A DNA stretch of 64,000 bases from Reticulitermes speratus (GCA_021186555.1 JAJKFL010000006.1:33539478-33603477); one strand, 5' to 3'; shown: positions 35,510-48,796, counted from the stretch's first letter. The notes: generated from the letters alone by a model not told the origin. Translations and numbers: made by a program.

Positions 35510-36000
35510 TAGGCCTTTATGTAAAGTGCCCGATATTTTTGTTCAGTTTTACCGAAATTTGGAGTCTTTCGATAGATTTTCGTAAAAGTCCCTAATATCA
35601 AATTTCAAGAAAAACCGTTCACTGGGAGCCGTCATAATACGCACGGACTGACAGGTAGACAGACAGACAGACAGACAGACAAGAATATACATGTCAAAGC
35701 TAATAGACACCTCTCGCGAATTACGGGAAAGCGCATAAAAATTCTGACCCTAACTGATGATGCTTTTCCCTTTCTATAGAAAACAATGTAAAGGAATTTG
35801 AGTTTTCATGTAAATTGTCCAATGTTTGTTCGTTTGTAACCAAATCTGGAGGTTCTCAACAGATTTTCTTAGAAGTCCCCTGTATAAAATTTCACAAAAT
35901 TTCCTTCAATGGGAGCCGAGCCGATACGTGTGTACAGGCGGACAGTTATGATTAATGCGAAATAGACGCTTTTCGCTGTTTATGCGAAAGCGCCTAAAAT
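35510..36000 (+). repeat. Interspersed repeat, two tandem monomers
   Basis: The same family and dimer plan as at 1-410. The GTGCCCGATATTTTTGTTC landmark at 35526 is repeated in diverged form near 35815, each followed by a GGGAGCCG block and an ACAGRCGGACAG-type run. A (CAGA)n tract at about 35654-35680 lies in the first monomer. Confidence 0.65.
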
Positions 36001-36497
36001 TATAATATGATTCATAATAACATGTCATTAGACTTAGACAGGAAGAAGCATAATACAGTGAACGACACTTAAATGGCAGAATCATAAGCAGAAAACTGTC
36101 TTTGTCTGCTTTTATTTGACCCTCTGAATCCAAAGGACGAGATAGGCCACAGAGACGAATTGACCGTTTTATCCTGATTTTCTTTTTTTGTGAAAAGCGT
36201 AAAGGAATTATAAACCGCTATGTGTCAAGAGTTAAAGTTACCAATTCTGATCTTCTAACAGTGGAAATTAGTATTGAAAATATCAACATAATAACACTGG
36301 GCAACAAATTTTAACTTTTTTTCGGTTACGAGCATCAAATCCACTTTCCTTTATGTAATTGGGTATGCTGAACATGAAAATAGGCCTTAAAATGATGAGT
36401 TAGCTACAGTTTCCAAGATTTGTGAAATCTTATAATAACATGTAGCATATTTAACACCATAATACTTACTATTCACTGCTGTCCGTCATCACTTCGG
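36001..36497. other. 3-prime flank of the long minus-strand ORF
   Basis: No separate gene. On the minus strand this would be the 3-prime UTR or 3-prime flank of the ORF at 36498-38202. Confidence 0.35.
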
Positions 36498-38202
36498 CTA
36501 AAGGCGTCTTTTCTTAGCCTGTCTTTTGTATACAAGTTCTGGAGAGTCTCTAACTACTGTCCAGCAATAATCTGCTAACATAACTGGACTCCATTCCCCC
36601 TGATAACGATTTTCGATTTCCACAATGGTCTGGTGAAAGCGTTCACCGTGTTCGTCGCTGAACGCACCGCAGTTTTCAGGGAAGAAATCCAGGTGAGAAT
36701 GCAGAAAGTGAATCTTTAACGACATATTGCAGCCCAATTTCTGATACGCAACCAACAGGTCCTCCACTATTTCCTTGTAATTGTCAGCCTTGGTGTTTCC
36801 GAGGAAGTTATTAGCAACCAACCGGAAAGCATTCCAAGCACACTGCTCGTCACCAGTGATAAGCCGGTCAAATTGTTCATCTCTGAAGATGTCTCGGATT
36901 TGTGGACCGACGAAAACACCTTCTTTGACTTTTGCATCACTCATCCTCGGAAATTTATCACGAAGGTACTTGAATGCTTGGCCGTCTCGATCCATTGCCT
37001 TGACGCAATTCTTCATTAGGCCAAGCTTAACGTGCAGCGGTGGCAACAGAATCTTGCTTGGTTCCACTAAAGACGGATGTAGTACATTCTTTGAACCTGG
37101 CTCCAGACGTTGTCTTAAAGGCCAGTCCCTGACCACGTAGTGTGAGGCCCTTGCTCGGCTGTCCCATTCACAGATGAAACAACAGAATTTTGTGTATCCT
37201 TGCTGCAGTCCGAGTAAGATGGCAACAACCTTTAAGTCACAACAAAGCTGCCATTTATATTTATCATAGTTTATGCACTCCAACAGTTGCTTCATGTTGC
37301 TGTATGTTTCTTTCATGTGAACTGCGTGACCGATTGGAATCGATGGCAAAATGTTGCCATTATGCAATAATACTGCTTTCAAACTCAACTGTGAGGAGTC
37401 TATGAAAAGTCTCCATTCATCAGGGTTATGATTGATGTTGAGAGCTGACATCAGATCATCAATGTCGTGGCAGGTGACGAGATTACTTTTCATTGAAAAG
37501 AATAAAACAAAGTCTTTATGACGTGAACGAAATGTAGACACGCAGACGCCCTCACCAAGTAGATTCCACTGCTGCAATCTTGAGCCCAAGAGTTTAGCTT
37601 TACCTTTCGACAAATCTAGATCTCGCACAAGGTCGTTCAATTCGTTCTGTGTTATTCTGTGTGGCTCAGTACATGCTTCATCAGATATAAAATCTGGATC
37701 GCTAGAACTTGAGACATTTGTATTACTGCATTCCTCATCTTCATCATCATCTTCGATTTCAAATGAGTCAGGCGGTTCTGGAATAGGTAGATCGTCTCCA
37801 TGGAGCACCGGTAGTATAGCAGATGGTATATTTGGGTAGCTCAGTTTACACTTTTTCTTCTTCGACGTTTCATGTTCCAGTGGAGGAACCATGCAGAAAT
37901 AGCAGTCAGTAATGTGGTTTGTTGGCTCACGCCACACCATGGGTACAGCAAAAGGCATAGAACGCTTCTTGTGATTTAACCAGCCGCAAAGATTTGCCGA
38001 ACAAGAGTTGCAGCATATGTGTGGAGCCCAGCTCTTGTCCTGATCCCCAACTTTACAACCGAAGTATAGATGGTACGCCTTTTTCACAATTGGAGTTAGA
38101 GCACGCTTTTGTGAAGCAAATGTCACTTTCCCACAAACATAACAAAACTATCTGAACGGTTCACACATTTACGAGGCATCTTAGTTTTCTTCGCGTTAAA
38201 AA
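36498..38202 (-). pseudogene. Uncharacterised Cys-rich protein with possible D-D-E core; N-terminal frameshift
   Basis: A single uninterrupted frame of 542 codons (38126 down to 36498). Its first codon is GTG, and the natural start is probably the ATG at 38202, giving MPRKCVNRSDSF. A one-base shift in a T-run near 38163-38166 separates this start from the next in-frame residues CYVCGKV and onward. In the 542-residue frame: Cys pairs at C38/C39/C42 and C75/C78, a Ser/Asp/Glu-rich linker (about 120-155), FIDSSQLSLKAVLLHNGN (D243), CCDLKVVAILLG (D297) followed by CCFIC (C315-C319), and HSHLDFFPENCG with SDEHGERFHQ (E495). These could form an RNase-H-like D-D-E core, which is inference. Similar uncharacterised proteins are, from memory, multiplied in many arthropod genomes, so a transposon origin is likely. 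The lack of introns agrees. The frameshift may be real or a homopolymer error. Confidence 0.65.
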
Positions 38203-38349
38203 ACAAGATATTGTAACCGAGCACGGATGCAGCGAGAAAGCACACTGAAACTCTAAATACCACATGGCACACCGTGGAAAAGGCGCGGGAATCTCCGACG
38301 ATTAGCTAGCGCGACCCGACGCGATCCGACGATGACCGACACCAAGTCA

Positions 38350-38400
38350 CTGCAGTTGCGCTACGCCAGAACCGGCTCAATATATAGGCCTATATAATTT
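38350..38400 (-). promoter_or_regulatory. Possible TATA promoter of the minus-strand ORF
   Basis: A TATA-like stretch lies inside a perfect palindrome, TATATAGGCCTATATA (38381-38396). About 30 bp downstream on the minus strand is an initiator-like GCAGTG. A GC-rich leader (38230-38375) then runs to the ATG. This is positional inference only. Confidence 0.3.
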
Positions 38401-40145
38401 TGTGAATATGCAAGTACACAATCTTAGTGTAAGTATAAGCCTATAGCATAAATTACGGTTAGGAATGGAAATGTAGACCCATTTCAGTCTTTCGTGTATA
38501 AACAAAATGTAAGGAAAATAATAAAAATCGGTCACATTAATAAAGGCCTGTTACTTCAAAACAAGAGCTAACAAACAATTTTAAGCATCATATTCGTTCT
38601 CAGCGACCTCAAATTAGTTAAGATTAACTAGTTTCAACTCCGTAACATTTTCACTGTTGACCAGTGTAATCACTGTCATAGACTTCGTCGTCTCTTTCTT
38701 CTTCCTCACTTTTTATCCTCCTTCTAACATTATTCATATATTATGCGGGTTGAACGGTGAAGAGTCTTCAATTTATTCCTTTTTCTCTCTCTTTCCCTTT
38801 CTGTTTCATTGCCATTCGTTTCTCTGTCTTCCAGTATTTGGCTGAAGAGCCTGTGTGGTCCCTCCCATCAGTTTCTTTCTTTTAAATATAACTCTATTCC
38901 CCTTCTTCCTATTCTTTAGCGTAAGAAAAACGTTGTAACATTCTCATTTCGAACCATCTTTAATACTTTTTAAACTCCAGTATTTTTCTAAACATTATGT
39001 TTCTGATATTGTTTCTTTTTCTCTTAATACATAATAATAATTGTGTACGTCTCAAAATTTCGTGCAAATTGCAGGAATTCTGTATTTCCTTCTCCTTGTT
39101 TGGTCTTACGTTTTGGCTTTATACGTTGGTGTCACTTTAAAATATTTCTTACAGTCTTTGATGTTGCATTGTTTGGGGGTTTCTTTGTTTATATTAGTTT
39201 AAAACCACATTCGACACGTTTTATATTCCGCACAATAAAAATTCATCTTTAGTAAAAACTGGCGATATGGAAGGTTTGGCTTTTGTGCCTTATCCCCAGT
39301 CTATTTTGATACGTTAGCCAGTATTAACTTCCGGATTTAGAAGAATATATATTTGACAATCTCAAGCAAGTTCTAGCAGTGTCTCGTTACAACAACTCTT
39401 TTAGCCATGCACTAAATAAGAGATTTCCTGAATGTTTTTTGGGCAAGCTTGTATGTGCTGGAATGAACTATTCACTAGGTATATGTGTTGCCATGGAGAG
39501 GGGAAAAAGTGTAAATTTTGTCACAGAAAGTTTTTGTGTTGGATTTCGTTTCGTATTTTGCACTTGCAAAAGGTTAAGAAAATGAGTTCTATATAACTAG
39601 AAAATAAGCCAAAAAATAACTTTCATTTTAATGGCATTGCAAGTGAATACATTTAAAGATATAAAAGTGGTTACCCCATTCGGCGTTTTAATGACATAAT
39701 GACATACTTTGACAGTCTGTTCGGCAAAGGAAGTCTTTAGTAAAATCACGACATACTTAAAAATTATTTTGTGCACTTGACACAAAGATTTGAGTAATCA
39801 AAACTTACTATGGTTGGCACAGAATTGAGTTGATAGACAACATTTTTTGCAGCCAAATATCATCGGGTTTTAGAGGTAATTTGTTTAGTACGCAATAAAT
39901 GTATCAGTCACAAAATTAAATATGATTATACTTTCAACTGCATTTCAACTACTGTTAGTGTCAACTCATGTTATGGACATTTATCCGCTGCTGGAAACCC
40001 ACAAAATTGAGCTTCAATTAATTGCTGAATTTTGTCGCATTGACAGTATCGTGCATAATTAATATATCATCCTGCGGGAGAGCAGAAATCAGGCAGAGAG
40101 GAAACTGGATAGAAGCAGGATTAGCCAGGAAGACGGCAAAGGAAA
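38401..40145. other. No recognisable gene
   Basis: AT-rich DNA with short open frames lacking motifs. Confidence 0.4.
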
Positions 40146-40147
40146 CT

Positions 40148-40180
40148 ACATACACACACACACACACGCACACACACAGA
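40148..40180 (+). repeat. (CA)n microsatellite
   Basis: A CACACACA run with a single G interruption. Confidence 0.9.
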
Positions 40181-42725
40181 GTACGAGACTCGGAAATAAG
40201 AATGTAGAAGGAGTGTGAAGAGGGTTACTGAATATTGAGAGTAGAAGAGAAATAAATGAAAGCCAATACAAGAAAAATTGTTGCAAAATGAAACTATCGA
40301 AACAACAATATCGTATTATAGCGAGATTAACTTAAGCGCAGTGAAATGAAAGTGACCAGATTCCAAACCCATTAAAGTGATTAAAATGGTCATAAGCATC
40401 TGTTGATATTTTAGTCGGATGTGTGGCTTAGTAAGTGTACAATCACGTAGAGAAGCTACCCAACGGAAGCGTGTGATTAAATAAATGGCGAGATGAATAG
40501 TATGAATACCTCATGTGTCAGGCTCGATTTATATTTGCCTCCCGAGATGTAACTCATTTGACAAGAATACGTGAAGAGCGCCAAGCATGAAGAAAACCTC
40601 ATCGCGTAACTGTTTCAATTCTCCTCTTAGATTATTTTCATGATTTCCAAATATGTCTCAGCATTATATTGTAATATAACTTTAATATAAACAAAACGGC
40701 AAATACTCGACATAACCAACCAAACTAACAAGGACGAGGACCCATAAATACAACAAAACCACAGAAGAAAGTTTCCGTCACAGCACGACACTTCATCTGT
40801 CTCCTACTCGACTCCATCAACGAGCTACAAAACCAGGCCACTTTCTACATCGTACATCACGACTACCGTCCACAACAACACATCTATTATAGTGCACAGT
40901 GCTATAGTTGCCCGATTCCATGGATCAAGCAAAACTCTCAACACATTTTCTAAAACAATGACGAAGAAGTTGAACACAGTGGAAGCTTATATAGCAGAAA
41001 CCCCTGATGATGGCTCATTTTGAGCCGAAACATACGTATGTAGGGTTAGTGACAATTTTATTTACTTATATCTATGTGCAATATGTTGGTTATATAAAAC
41101 TTTATTATCAAAAGCAATGCACGGTATACACAATATCAAGTTAATAACTTTAATATATTCTTTCCTCGCAGAAGAACTAAGTAATTCAACATAGTGTTAA
41201 TTGCCATTGTATTTTATTCTGTATGCATAGTCCTATGTCAGAACTTTCGAAGATAAATTTTGGCTATTTTCGGCCATCTTCCACAGTTCATATTAGCGAT
41301 CGAAGTGTTATTTCTTAAAGTCTTTGCATTCATTAGAATTCTCAAAGTGAAATTATTAAAACTATTGTTTTTATTGTAAGACTTAACATAAAGTCACTGT
41401 AAATATTTTACCTCATATTGTGAATCTTCCTACGATGGTTAAGAAAAACTGAAATGCGTGCGAAGAATATAAAACAGATATTTGTGTTTGATGCTACTTG
41501 TGCAGTAAAGAGTCTGTTACCTACAATCTTGTGTGACTCTGGAAATAGTGTATCATATTCCGAATCATTATTTCTTTGGAATTTTCGATCATCTCATTTT
41601 TAAAATAAAATTTAAAACACAATTTCCGGGGATGGAATCGTTCCCCGCCCTCAGCTGAAAGAACAAGTAAATACTTACTAAGTCGGTCCGAAAAGCAAAG
41701 CTATTTTAGACCTGTGGGACCACAGCTTGAGAAGAGCTTTTCCTGTCCTCTTTCCCATGCATTATTTTAACATTTATTTTAAACAAGCGAAGAAGGACAG
41801 TCTAAAGAGTGAATAATTTCAAACCTTTTGTATAATTCAGTATTTAATTTTCTTCCTTAAAGAAAACAAAAGAGAGGGATTTGTTAGGTTTAAGTATGAA
41901 GTTAGGGAGGAAGTTTAAAAGAAACCTTTCTAAGGGCGATTGCGGGAGATTAAATTGGAATATAATACCGCGCGAGGCTAATAATTAACACATAATTAAT
42001 CATTAAAAATATATGAAATAAGAGGGGTACACATCAATTACGCCGTGTAGTTTGGTAGAAATGCAGGGATATTTCGGAAAAATTTGCTACCTGTATCTTT
42101 AGCGTTGGAAGTTCTTCTTCCACGAAGAAGGCAACATCTTCCTTCCAAAATTTGGCACCCTTTGGGTGATCTGCTTTACCTTGATAATCATCGCCATCAA
42201 AACTCCAAATCCGAATCCTTAATTGACTTTAAAGTAGATTAAATACAGAGTCAATCACATGTTATTATCTACCAACGTATTATTATAGAAATCTGTTTTG
42301 TACGGTTGTGTTACCAAGGTCCTCGAGTGTCAAAGAAGAAAACTTTCACTACGCTCACAGGAAAAGCGAAGCGTGAAATGATGCAGGAAATAACGTCACT
42401 AACCTAACAGTAGGAGTCGCAGTGTGTAAATCAGGAAATGCCTTGATATGTCTACTCGTATCTTAAAATAATCCCTTACTTCATCTTGCTTAGGTTTGCA
42501 CATTCTCCGTGAAATCCATTCTCTTACACCCGCAGTCCCAATGCATTACCTGCCACTCACAGTACGACATTGCGATGTGCAGCTACACAAAGCACAACGT
42601 TGTTGTGTGTAAATTAAAGGTCGTCATTTTTTAAACAGACGGGACATTCAGTTTTTTCAAACGGGTCGGGAATTCCGAAAAAATTGATTAATTCAACTTT
42701 CTTAATGAACACATTGCCCTAAATA
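40181..42725. other. Mostly unassigned
   Basis: At 41007-41045, TGATGATGGCTCATTTTGAG followed by CCGAAACATACGTATGTAGGG is another copy of the foldback core motif. No gene is recognised. Confidence 0.35.
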
Positions 42726-42744
42726 TAATAATGATGATAATAAT

Positions 42745-43242
42745 TCATTCAATTCAATTCTAGTTTATTAATGTGCCGAATCAACAGCCAGATGGCCAAT
42801 TACAGAAACAGCATAACATACAAACACAAATAACAACGGACAATAAACAAAACAAAAATAAACAAACAACCAAAACAAATAAACAAACAAACAAACGATA
42901 AATTACTTAAAAAATTAATAAGAACACCTTAAGATAATGTAATAAAGTATCACATCTTGACTAAGTGTAACAAATTCCCTTCTGAAAACATCCAAATGAT
43001 TACAAATAGAATTTGCCGCAGTTACACACCGGCCGGAGGGACAATTTTTATAAAATGAACTAACATGAAACAAAGAAAATTCTCGGAGGTTCCGAATGGG
43101 AACTCGTAGACCAATAATGTCCAAGGTAGATGGACAGGATTTAGAACCTAATAAAACATTTATGACAAAAATTGCATCGTGTTGATGTCTTCTGTCATGT
43201 AAAGTACGTAAATTAAGTACTTGAAGAGCATTGGCATAACTA

Positions 43243-43245
<3 letters not shown>
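42745..43245 (-). pseudogene. LINE ORF2 C-terminus and 3-prime tail relic
   Basis: The minus strand reads LQVLNLRTLHDRRHQHDAIF, then LDIIGLRVPIRNLREFSLFH and CVTAANSICNHLDVFR. This resembles the end of a CR1/Jockey-type LINE ORF2. Downstream come a T-rich 3-prime region and the tail GTAATTGGCCATCTGGCTG ... CACATTAATAAACTAG with AATTGAATTGAAT. The same coding block and tail occur at 60745-61440. An (AAT)n microsatellite borders it at 43242-43274. It is a 5-prime-truncated copy. Confidence 0.65.
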
Positions 43246-43273
<28 letters not shown>

Positions 43274-43274
43274 C
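43242..43274 (+). repeat. (AAT)n microsatellite
   Basis: About eleven ATA/AAT trinucleotides. Confidence 0.95.
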
Positions 43275-44750
43275 ATTATCATCATCGTCATACTTTTGTA
43301 AAGGATTTAATACTTGAATATTACTGTCTTCCGGTTTGTTACACTGAGCAATAAGGTTGTTAATTCAGTCAGTCGGTTGTTCAGCGTAACAAACCAGAAG
43401 ATAAGAAAACTCATCATCAGCGTTGTGGAAATTTCAGACCCACACAAATTGTTACTTTAATAGAGGGCCTTTACACGATAAGTTAGCCGGATAATGTATG
43501 ACCTGAAATAAGTACAGTGTCGACAAATTTGTGATTTATGGCTCTTAACATACCTTATGGAAAGTATAATTGTGTATGCGGTATACCTTTTACGAAATAT
43601 CACTTGCCCAGATTCGGTGGTTCGCCGCACATCGCTAGCAGACTGAAAGCTAAGGATAATATCTTCATGGCCGTTATGTTCTTATCTTAATTCCTTGAAA
43701 GTATTACCTCAACACGTATTCCATATTTCTCGAAGATCTTGTATGGCCCTAAAGAATTTGAGAATTCGAGAGAAAGTGGCGGTATTGTCGCTCCTACCTC
43801 GTAAGTTCGCTTGTCCACCATGTTTTATTATTACTGATTATGTGAAATTAAGGTTTACATTTTTGCGTGACGTCTAATGGCATAATGTTTATACAAGTAT
43901 CGTAAATATTGGTCAAACTGCTCGAAATTTATAACAGGGAGGCAGACACACAGCTGCCAATTACAAAAATCTAATTTTGGGTGCTCTCGAATCCTTGCAA
44001 AGCTTCTATTAACATCACTCTGTCCGTCCGTCTATCCGTCTACAGGTACGTAACAAGTATAGAAACCATGACTGCATTCGTATAAAATTTTATATTGATA
44101 AGTGTTACGAAATTTGTGGTGTGACTTCAATTTTATTTGAAAAGAAAAAAAAACTACACTTTACAGAAGGACTTAAAAGAATTTCTGCTCTCATCTCCAG
44201 AGTAACATGATAATTATTTAATGTTTCGAACGAAATTTGGAGAGTGGAGTTTAGGAGAGTCTTTTTTCCAAAATGCTTTTCACATGCCTTACGATAGAAG
44301 AGATAACTACACAAAGTAATGCTGTGCGTATTTCTCGCAACTTAATGGTCTTGAAGTGTTTCCGGACATAGGTCTACGCATTTTTAATACATTAATATCA
44401 GTTTCCTTTTATCTTTTAATGTATTTGATTTATTGAAATCGAATGAGAAAGTTGTATTAAACAAGACCTGTACCTTTAGTACCTGAATAATTTATGCGAC
44501 AACAAGTTGTAAAATATTTGTTCATAAATTTGTAATAGAAGGTAAAGTTTTATAATTATTGTGATAACAATGTTAGTAATCAGTGCGGCATAGTTTCATG
44601 TACCATTATTCTGTTCATAACTGAAAACAGGCTACTGAGCACAAAACATCCCCTTTGTAAACTAGTATTACAAAATTTCTCTCATCTCTCTCGCTTTAGA
44701 TCCAAAGCCTCTGCTCATAAGTAAATTAAAGAATATTAGTATTTTTTTTT
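43275..44750. other. No recognisable gene
   Basis: AT-rich DNA. A pyrimidine-rich CTGTCCGTCCGTCTATCCGTC run near 44021 may be a diverged, reversed remnant of the dimeric repeat family. Confidence 0.35.
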
Positions 44751-44754
44751 CAAA

Positions 44755-44835
44755 TGGCTCGACAGCCCCTTGGGGGCCTAGGCCGCCTCATCTTTTCGAG
44801 GCTTCACGATCACACACTTTTTAGACAGACCACGA
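44755..44835 (-). repeat. SINE-A 3-prime end, reversed
   Basis: The minus strand GTGTGATCGTGAAGCCTCG, AAAAGATGAGGCGGCCTAGG and CCCCCAAGGGGCTGTCG match the last 80 bp of SINE-A. A severely 5-prime-truncated copy. Confidence 0.75.
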
Positions 44836-46745
44836 ACATTAGTATTAGAGTGTCATAATCTCTTATGTTAGCGCCCGCCTGTTGGATGGAAATTGTAAAC
44901 ATTTCCAAAATTATTTCAGGTCAATAAAAAGAAAGGTTTATAGAAGTTTATTATTATTGTACTCATAATGGTTCAATAAAGTTTGTAATTGTTCATGTCA
45001 TTGCTTTTTTTCCCTAAGGAAGGTGACGAAAAATTTGCTCTGCTTCACAATACACATATTATTCCATAAAAAGACAGCCTCACAATTTTCCTTGTAGAAT
45101 TTAGAAGATGGAATGCTAAGACCCCAAACTCATATCGAGGAGCACCATATCATCTAATGGCTTAGAAGCGTTTTGTACCGGTTTTAAAAAACACCCTTAA
45201 ATTATTTCACGTTATATGACAAACACAACTCCCATTTCTTTTTAGAAATACTAGGACAAATAAGATACGTATTATTTGTAAAGGGCATTTCAAAAGCTTA
45301 CGTCGCTTAACATTTAGTATTGACCATCACGTGTCTGTATTAGGAGAGATCCCTCTATTTTGAATCGAGTATATATTTTTTTATATTTAACGGATTTAAT
45401 TTATAAACTCTTCTACCTGTACTATATTTAACTGCCTTGTAGCAATGGCCCTTAATTTACTTTCCTGTTTTTCCTGCATATATCTGCTTTTTTTTTGTAG
45501 TCAATTAAGGTCCCTTTCATGTAATATTTTAAATCCATACACATATCTTTTCTCCGTGTAAGCTTCTATATTTCTGAAAAAATGGATTAATTTGAAAAGA
45601 TTCTTTTAAATCGGATTTACGATGTTTTAGTCTTCTTCCCGGCAATCACAAACGTTCAGTTCTTGCGCGCTTTCTACTTATTTAATTACTTTATACACTC
45701 AATACAATTTTTATATAATTGCATCTATATCTGCAGCTGCAAATACGTTCTTTTACTTTAGAGACGAGGATATTCTGTGCCAACCCCTTTTGTATGGTTT
45801 ACACCTGACAGCCATTTGGTAAGAATTATGAGCTTTTGAGGAAAGAGAAATTGAAGATAAATTTATAGTAAAGTATTCTATAAAATGCAATGTGTGTGTG
45901 TGTGTGTGTGTGAATACGTAATCCATAATTTGTTTAGTGGCTATATATATATATATGGTGTATGCAGGCAGTATTTAACAGTTTAAAATTACAGTATAAT
46001 TTTCTTTTGCAAATATTGCTTATTAAGAAGATTTCAATTTTATTTATGTTAAAGTGAAAGGTTAAGGAACGACGTAAATGTAGGTGAAGAAGATTACGGT
46101 CTTGTGAAATGTGACATCTTGTAGTTTGATAGAAATTTATCGAAGTTTCGGAGAACGTTTCTGTAAAACTATTCGGGATAGAGAAAAGAGGAAATGATTT
46201 GGAAAATGCAGCGTAAATAATTAGATAATATTTGCATGGATTTGCCACCGACATAAGAAGTGAGGAAGTAATCTGCCATAAAATATTAAGGATAAGGTCC
46301 AGTGACGGATATTCTTACATACTGCAATGAAATATTGTGTTCTATAAAGATAGTAGTTGCTTGATTAAAAATTACACTGCATTTTCCAGGAAAAACATTC
46401 CGTATTTAATTTGTCATTTAACTCTGCATTTCGTTCAAAGAACACATTTATGTATTTTATTTGGTTGATTTAATAAATAGAAAGAAATTCTTTAAAAGCA
46501 ATTAAAGGAATGATTTTTGTAACAGAGACCAGTAAAGAATATTTACGTGTAATGTTGTGTATATTATTCTTTACTATATGTAGGCTGTGGCATAAAAAGT
46601 TACTGTAACACATACCTCAATATATCTATACATGGGCGTAGCGATATATGTATATATACATATGCTAATATACGTGTTTAAAGAAAGTTCCTTGTCACTG
46701 GAATATGGAGTAGAGAGATATCGGTATGTTTTCTTTAAAGTAGGA
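44836..46745. other. Mostly unassigned; GT and AT microsatellites
   Basis: A (GT)n run at 45889-45912 and an (AT)n run at 45943-45956. No gene is recognised. Confidence 0.4.
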
Positions 46746-46749
46746 TTTC

Positions 46750-47023
46750 GAATTTTTTTTGTGAATGGTCCCGCAGCAGATGCTACGGAAGCACCGCAGC
46801 CTTGAGGCTTATTGTGCAACCCTGTGATGGAAGGTGATTAGTTTTTTCATTTTCCCGTTTAATGGAGCACCGGTGGAACGAAGTTGACAGAGGAAAACCG
46901 AAGCAGTACTCGGGGGGAAATCCTGTCCCAGTGCCACTTTGTCAATCACAAATCCCACATGGACTGACCCGAGATCGACGTGTTGAGAGGTCGGCGACTA
47001 ACCGACTGAGCCATGGCACGGCC
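46750..47023 (-). mobile_element. SINE-B, reversed, nearly complete
   Basis: The minus strand starts CCGTGCCATGGCTCAGTCGG, then GATCTCGGGTCAGTCCATGT, GGGATTTGTGATTGACAAAG, the ACCGGTGCTCCATT block and the terminal CAAGGCTGCGGTGCTTCCG block. It is collinear with 48797-49070. The B box is degraded. Confidence 0.8.
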
Positions 47024-48786
47024 TTCCGAAATGTTACTCGTAAATAATAGCACGAAACGTTAAGTAATTTAGAATAAACAATATCGGTGCCGATGATTAA
47101 AATTTTAAGGAAACAGAAGTGACTTAAAAGGTATTCGATGTTAATCTGCCACTGATTCTATTTTCCTATTATAAAAATAAAGGTTTGTAGTCGCTTTTCC
47201 ACCCCTTTGATAAGTGTATAATATTAATGTGGAATAGTTGCTCTGTGTTTAACAATTTTCACGTAATGATATGGAGGGATAGAAATTAATTTCACAATGT
47301 TTTACTCCAGTAGTAGAATTAGGATACATATGGCTGCTGAGAGAGAGAATGTAAAATACAGGGTCTGGTGTCTGCGTTTGTTGTAGAGAGCGCGCAGCTG
47401 GTTGAAATATTAACACCGAATATAACTCCTTATTTTCACAGGCAATTTGCAAAAGCTGACCAGCAGATGTGCTTGTTACTATCACGACCAGAATATTTGT
47501 ATAAAATCATTATTCTACTGGTCAAGTCACTAACGTATCTTGAATGAGAGTTATTCTGCGTGATGCTATTTCATCGCTGTATATGATTGTACATGAATGG
47601 ATTTTTTAACATTATATTTTATTCGAATAATGTAATATTTTTTATATAGTTTTTTAATACTTGTTTTGAACTTCTTAATTACTAATTTTAACTTACAAAA
47701 TTTGTTACAATAACAAAAAGTTTTGGAAGTAATTTACGTTTCAGACCTTAAATTTAATTTCCGAAATATATGTAGTAATGCTAATAAAATTATAAATAAT
47801 ATGATAAGACCGATTGTGTAAATTTATGTGTGTAATGTAGTAGCCTACATAATGTTGTCAGCTATAACACAAAAATTTTAAGTTGCCTTATGCCTAATTT
47901 AAAATAAATAAATAATATTTTATCATATATGTCCAATTTCATGATCCCTGTATCAAATGGAGTAGGTAGATGCGTCAACAAGGAGACAAACGTAAAATGA
48001 ACCTTCAGAAATTTGCATGTGTTTTGAAGATGTTCATCTCGTAAGTTTAAGTGTAAAGTTTTTGATCAGAAGCCCCTGCTTATTTCCTTTAATTATTCTA
48101 ACTAAAATATTCTTTACAGTCTTCTTCTCCCCCAAGGGTGTCGCTTGTCTCTCCACCTTCTCCTTCTTAAACTCATTAAAATAATAACAACTTTGAACTT
48201 CCACACTTTGTAATTTTTTTCGCCATTCTGTTATTTTGTACTTGTCTGGTCTATAGTTAATAGCTGAAAACCAGGTGAAAAACCCGTGTTCCGCCTGCTA
48301 TAACTTTTAAAAAGGAACTTCCTTCGCAGACCTTGCTATTATTTTCCTATGGTTCTCACAAACAACAGTGATTATTTCCATAAACGGTCTTTAAACAATA
48401 AGACATTTTAGTGGAGACAAGTTGTTTCTGAGAATTTTGAACTAACATCTTGTAATTCAGATAAATTTGGGGTTTCAAAGGCTTGATTCCAGATGTTTAT
48501 CGAAATGTTTGGTCCTACATAATAATAATTAAGTCTGTGACACTTTAAGCACCTCATTTTGTTACATTGCAAGCGCTTTCGGTTCTGTTGACTTCTCATT
48601 TGTCGCACCATACTGTTGGGGAGGGTGTGCACAATCTCGTGGCGTTTAAAGGGAAATGAAAATCTTTGACAATAGATTTTGCAGAAGTGTTGATTTTGGA
48701 AGGAATTGTTAGCAAAAAATAAGTGCAATACGAACATGATTCTCTTAAAATTTTACGAAAATTCAACCAATAGTTAACTAAGTAAG
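47024..48786. other. No recognisable gene
   Basis: AT-rich DNA. A 109-codon minus frame (48408-48737) has no recognisable domain. Confidence 0.35.
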
Positions 48787-48796
48787 AGGATTGTGC

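Noticed and set aside
36781..37140. Plus-strand frame of 119 codons within the long minus-strand ORF
   Set aside because: Shadow of the 542-codon frame. It has no motif of its own.
48408..48737. Minus-strand frame of 109 codons
   Set aside because: No domain, signal or repeat similarity that I can recognise; composition like the AT-rich flanks.
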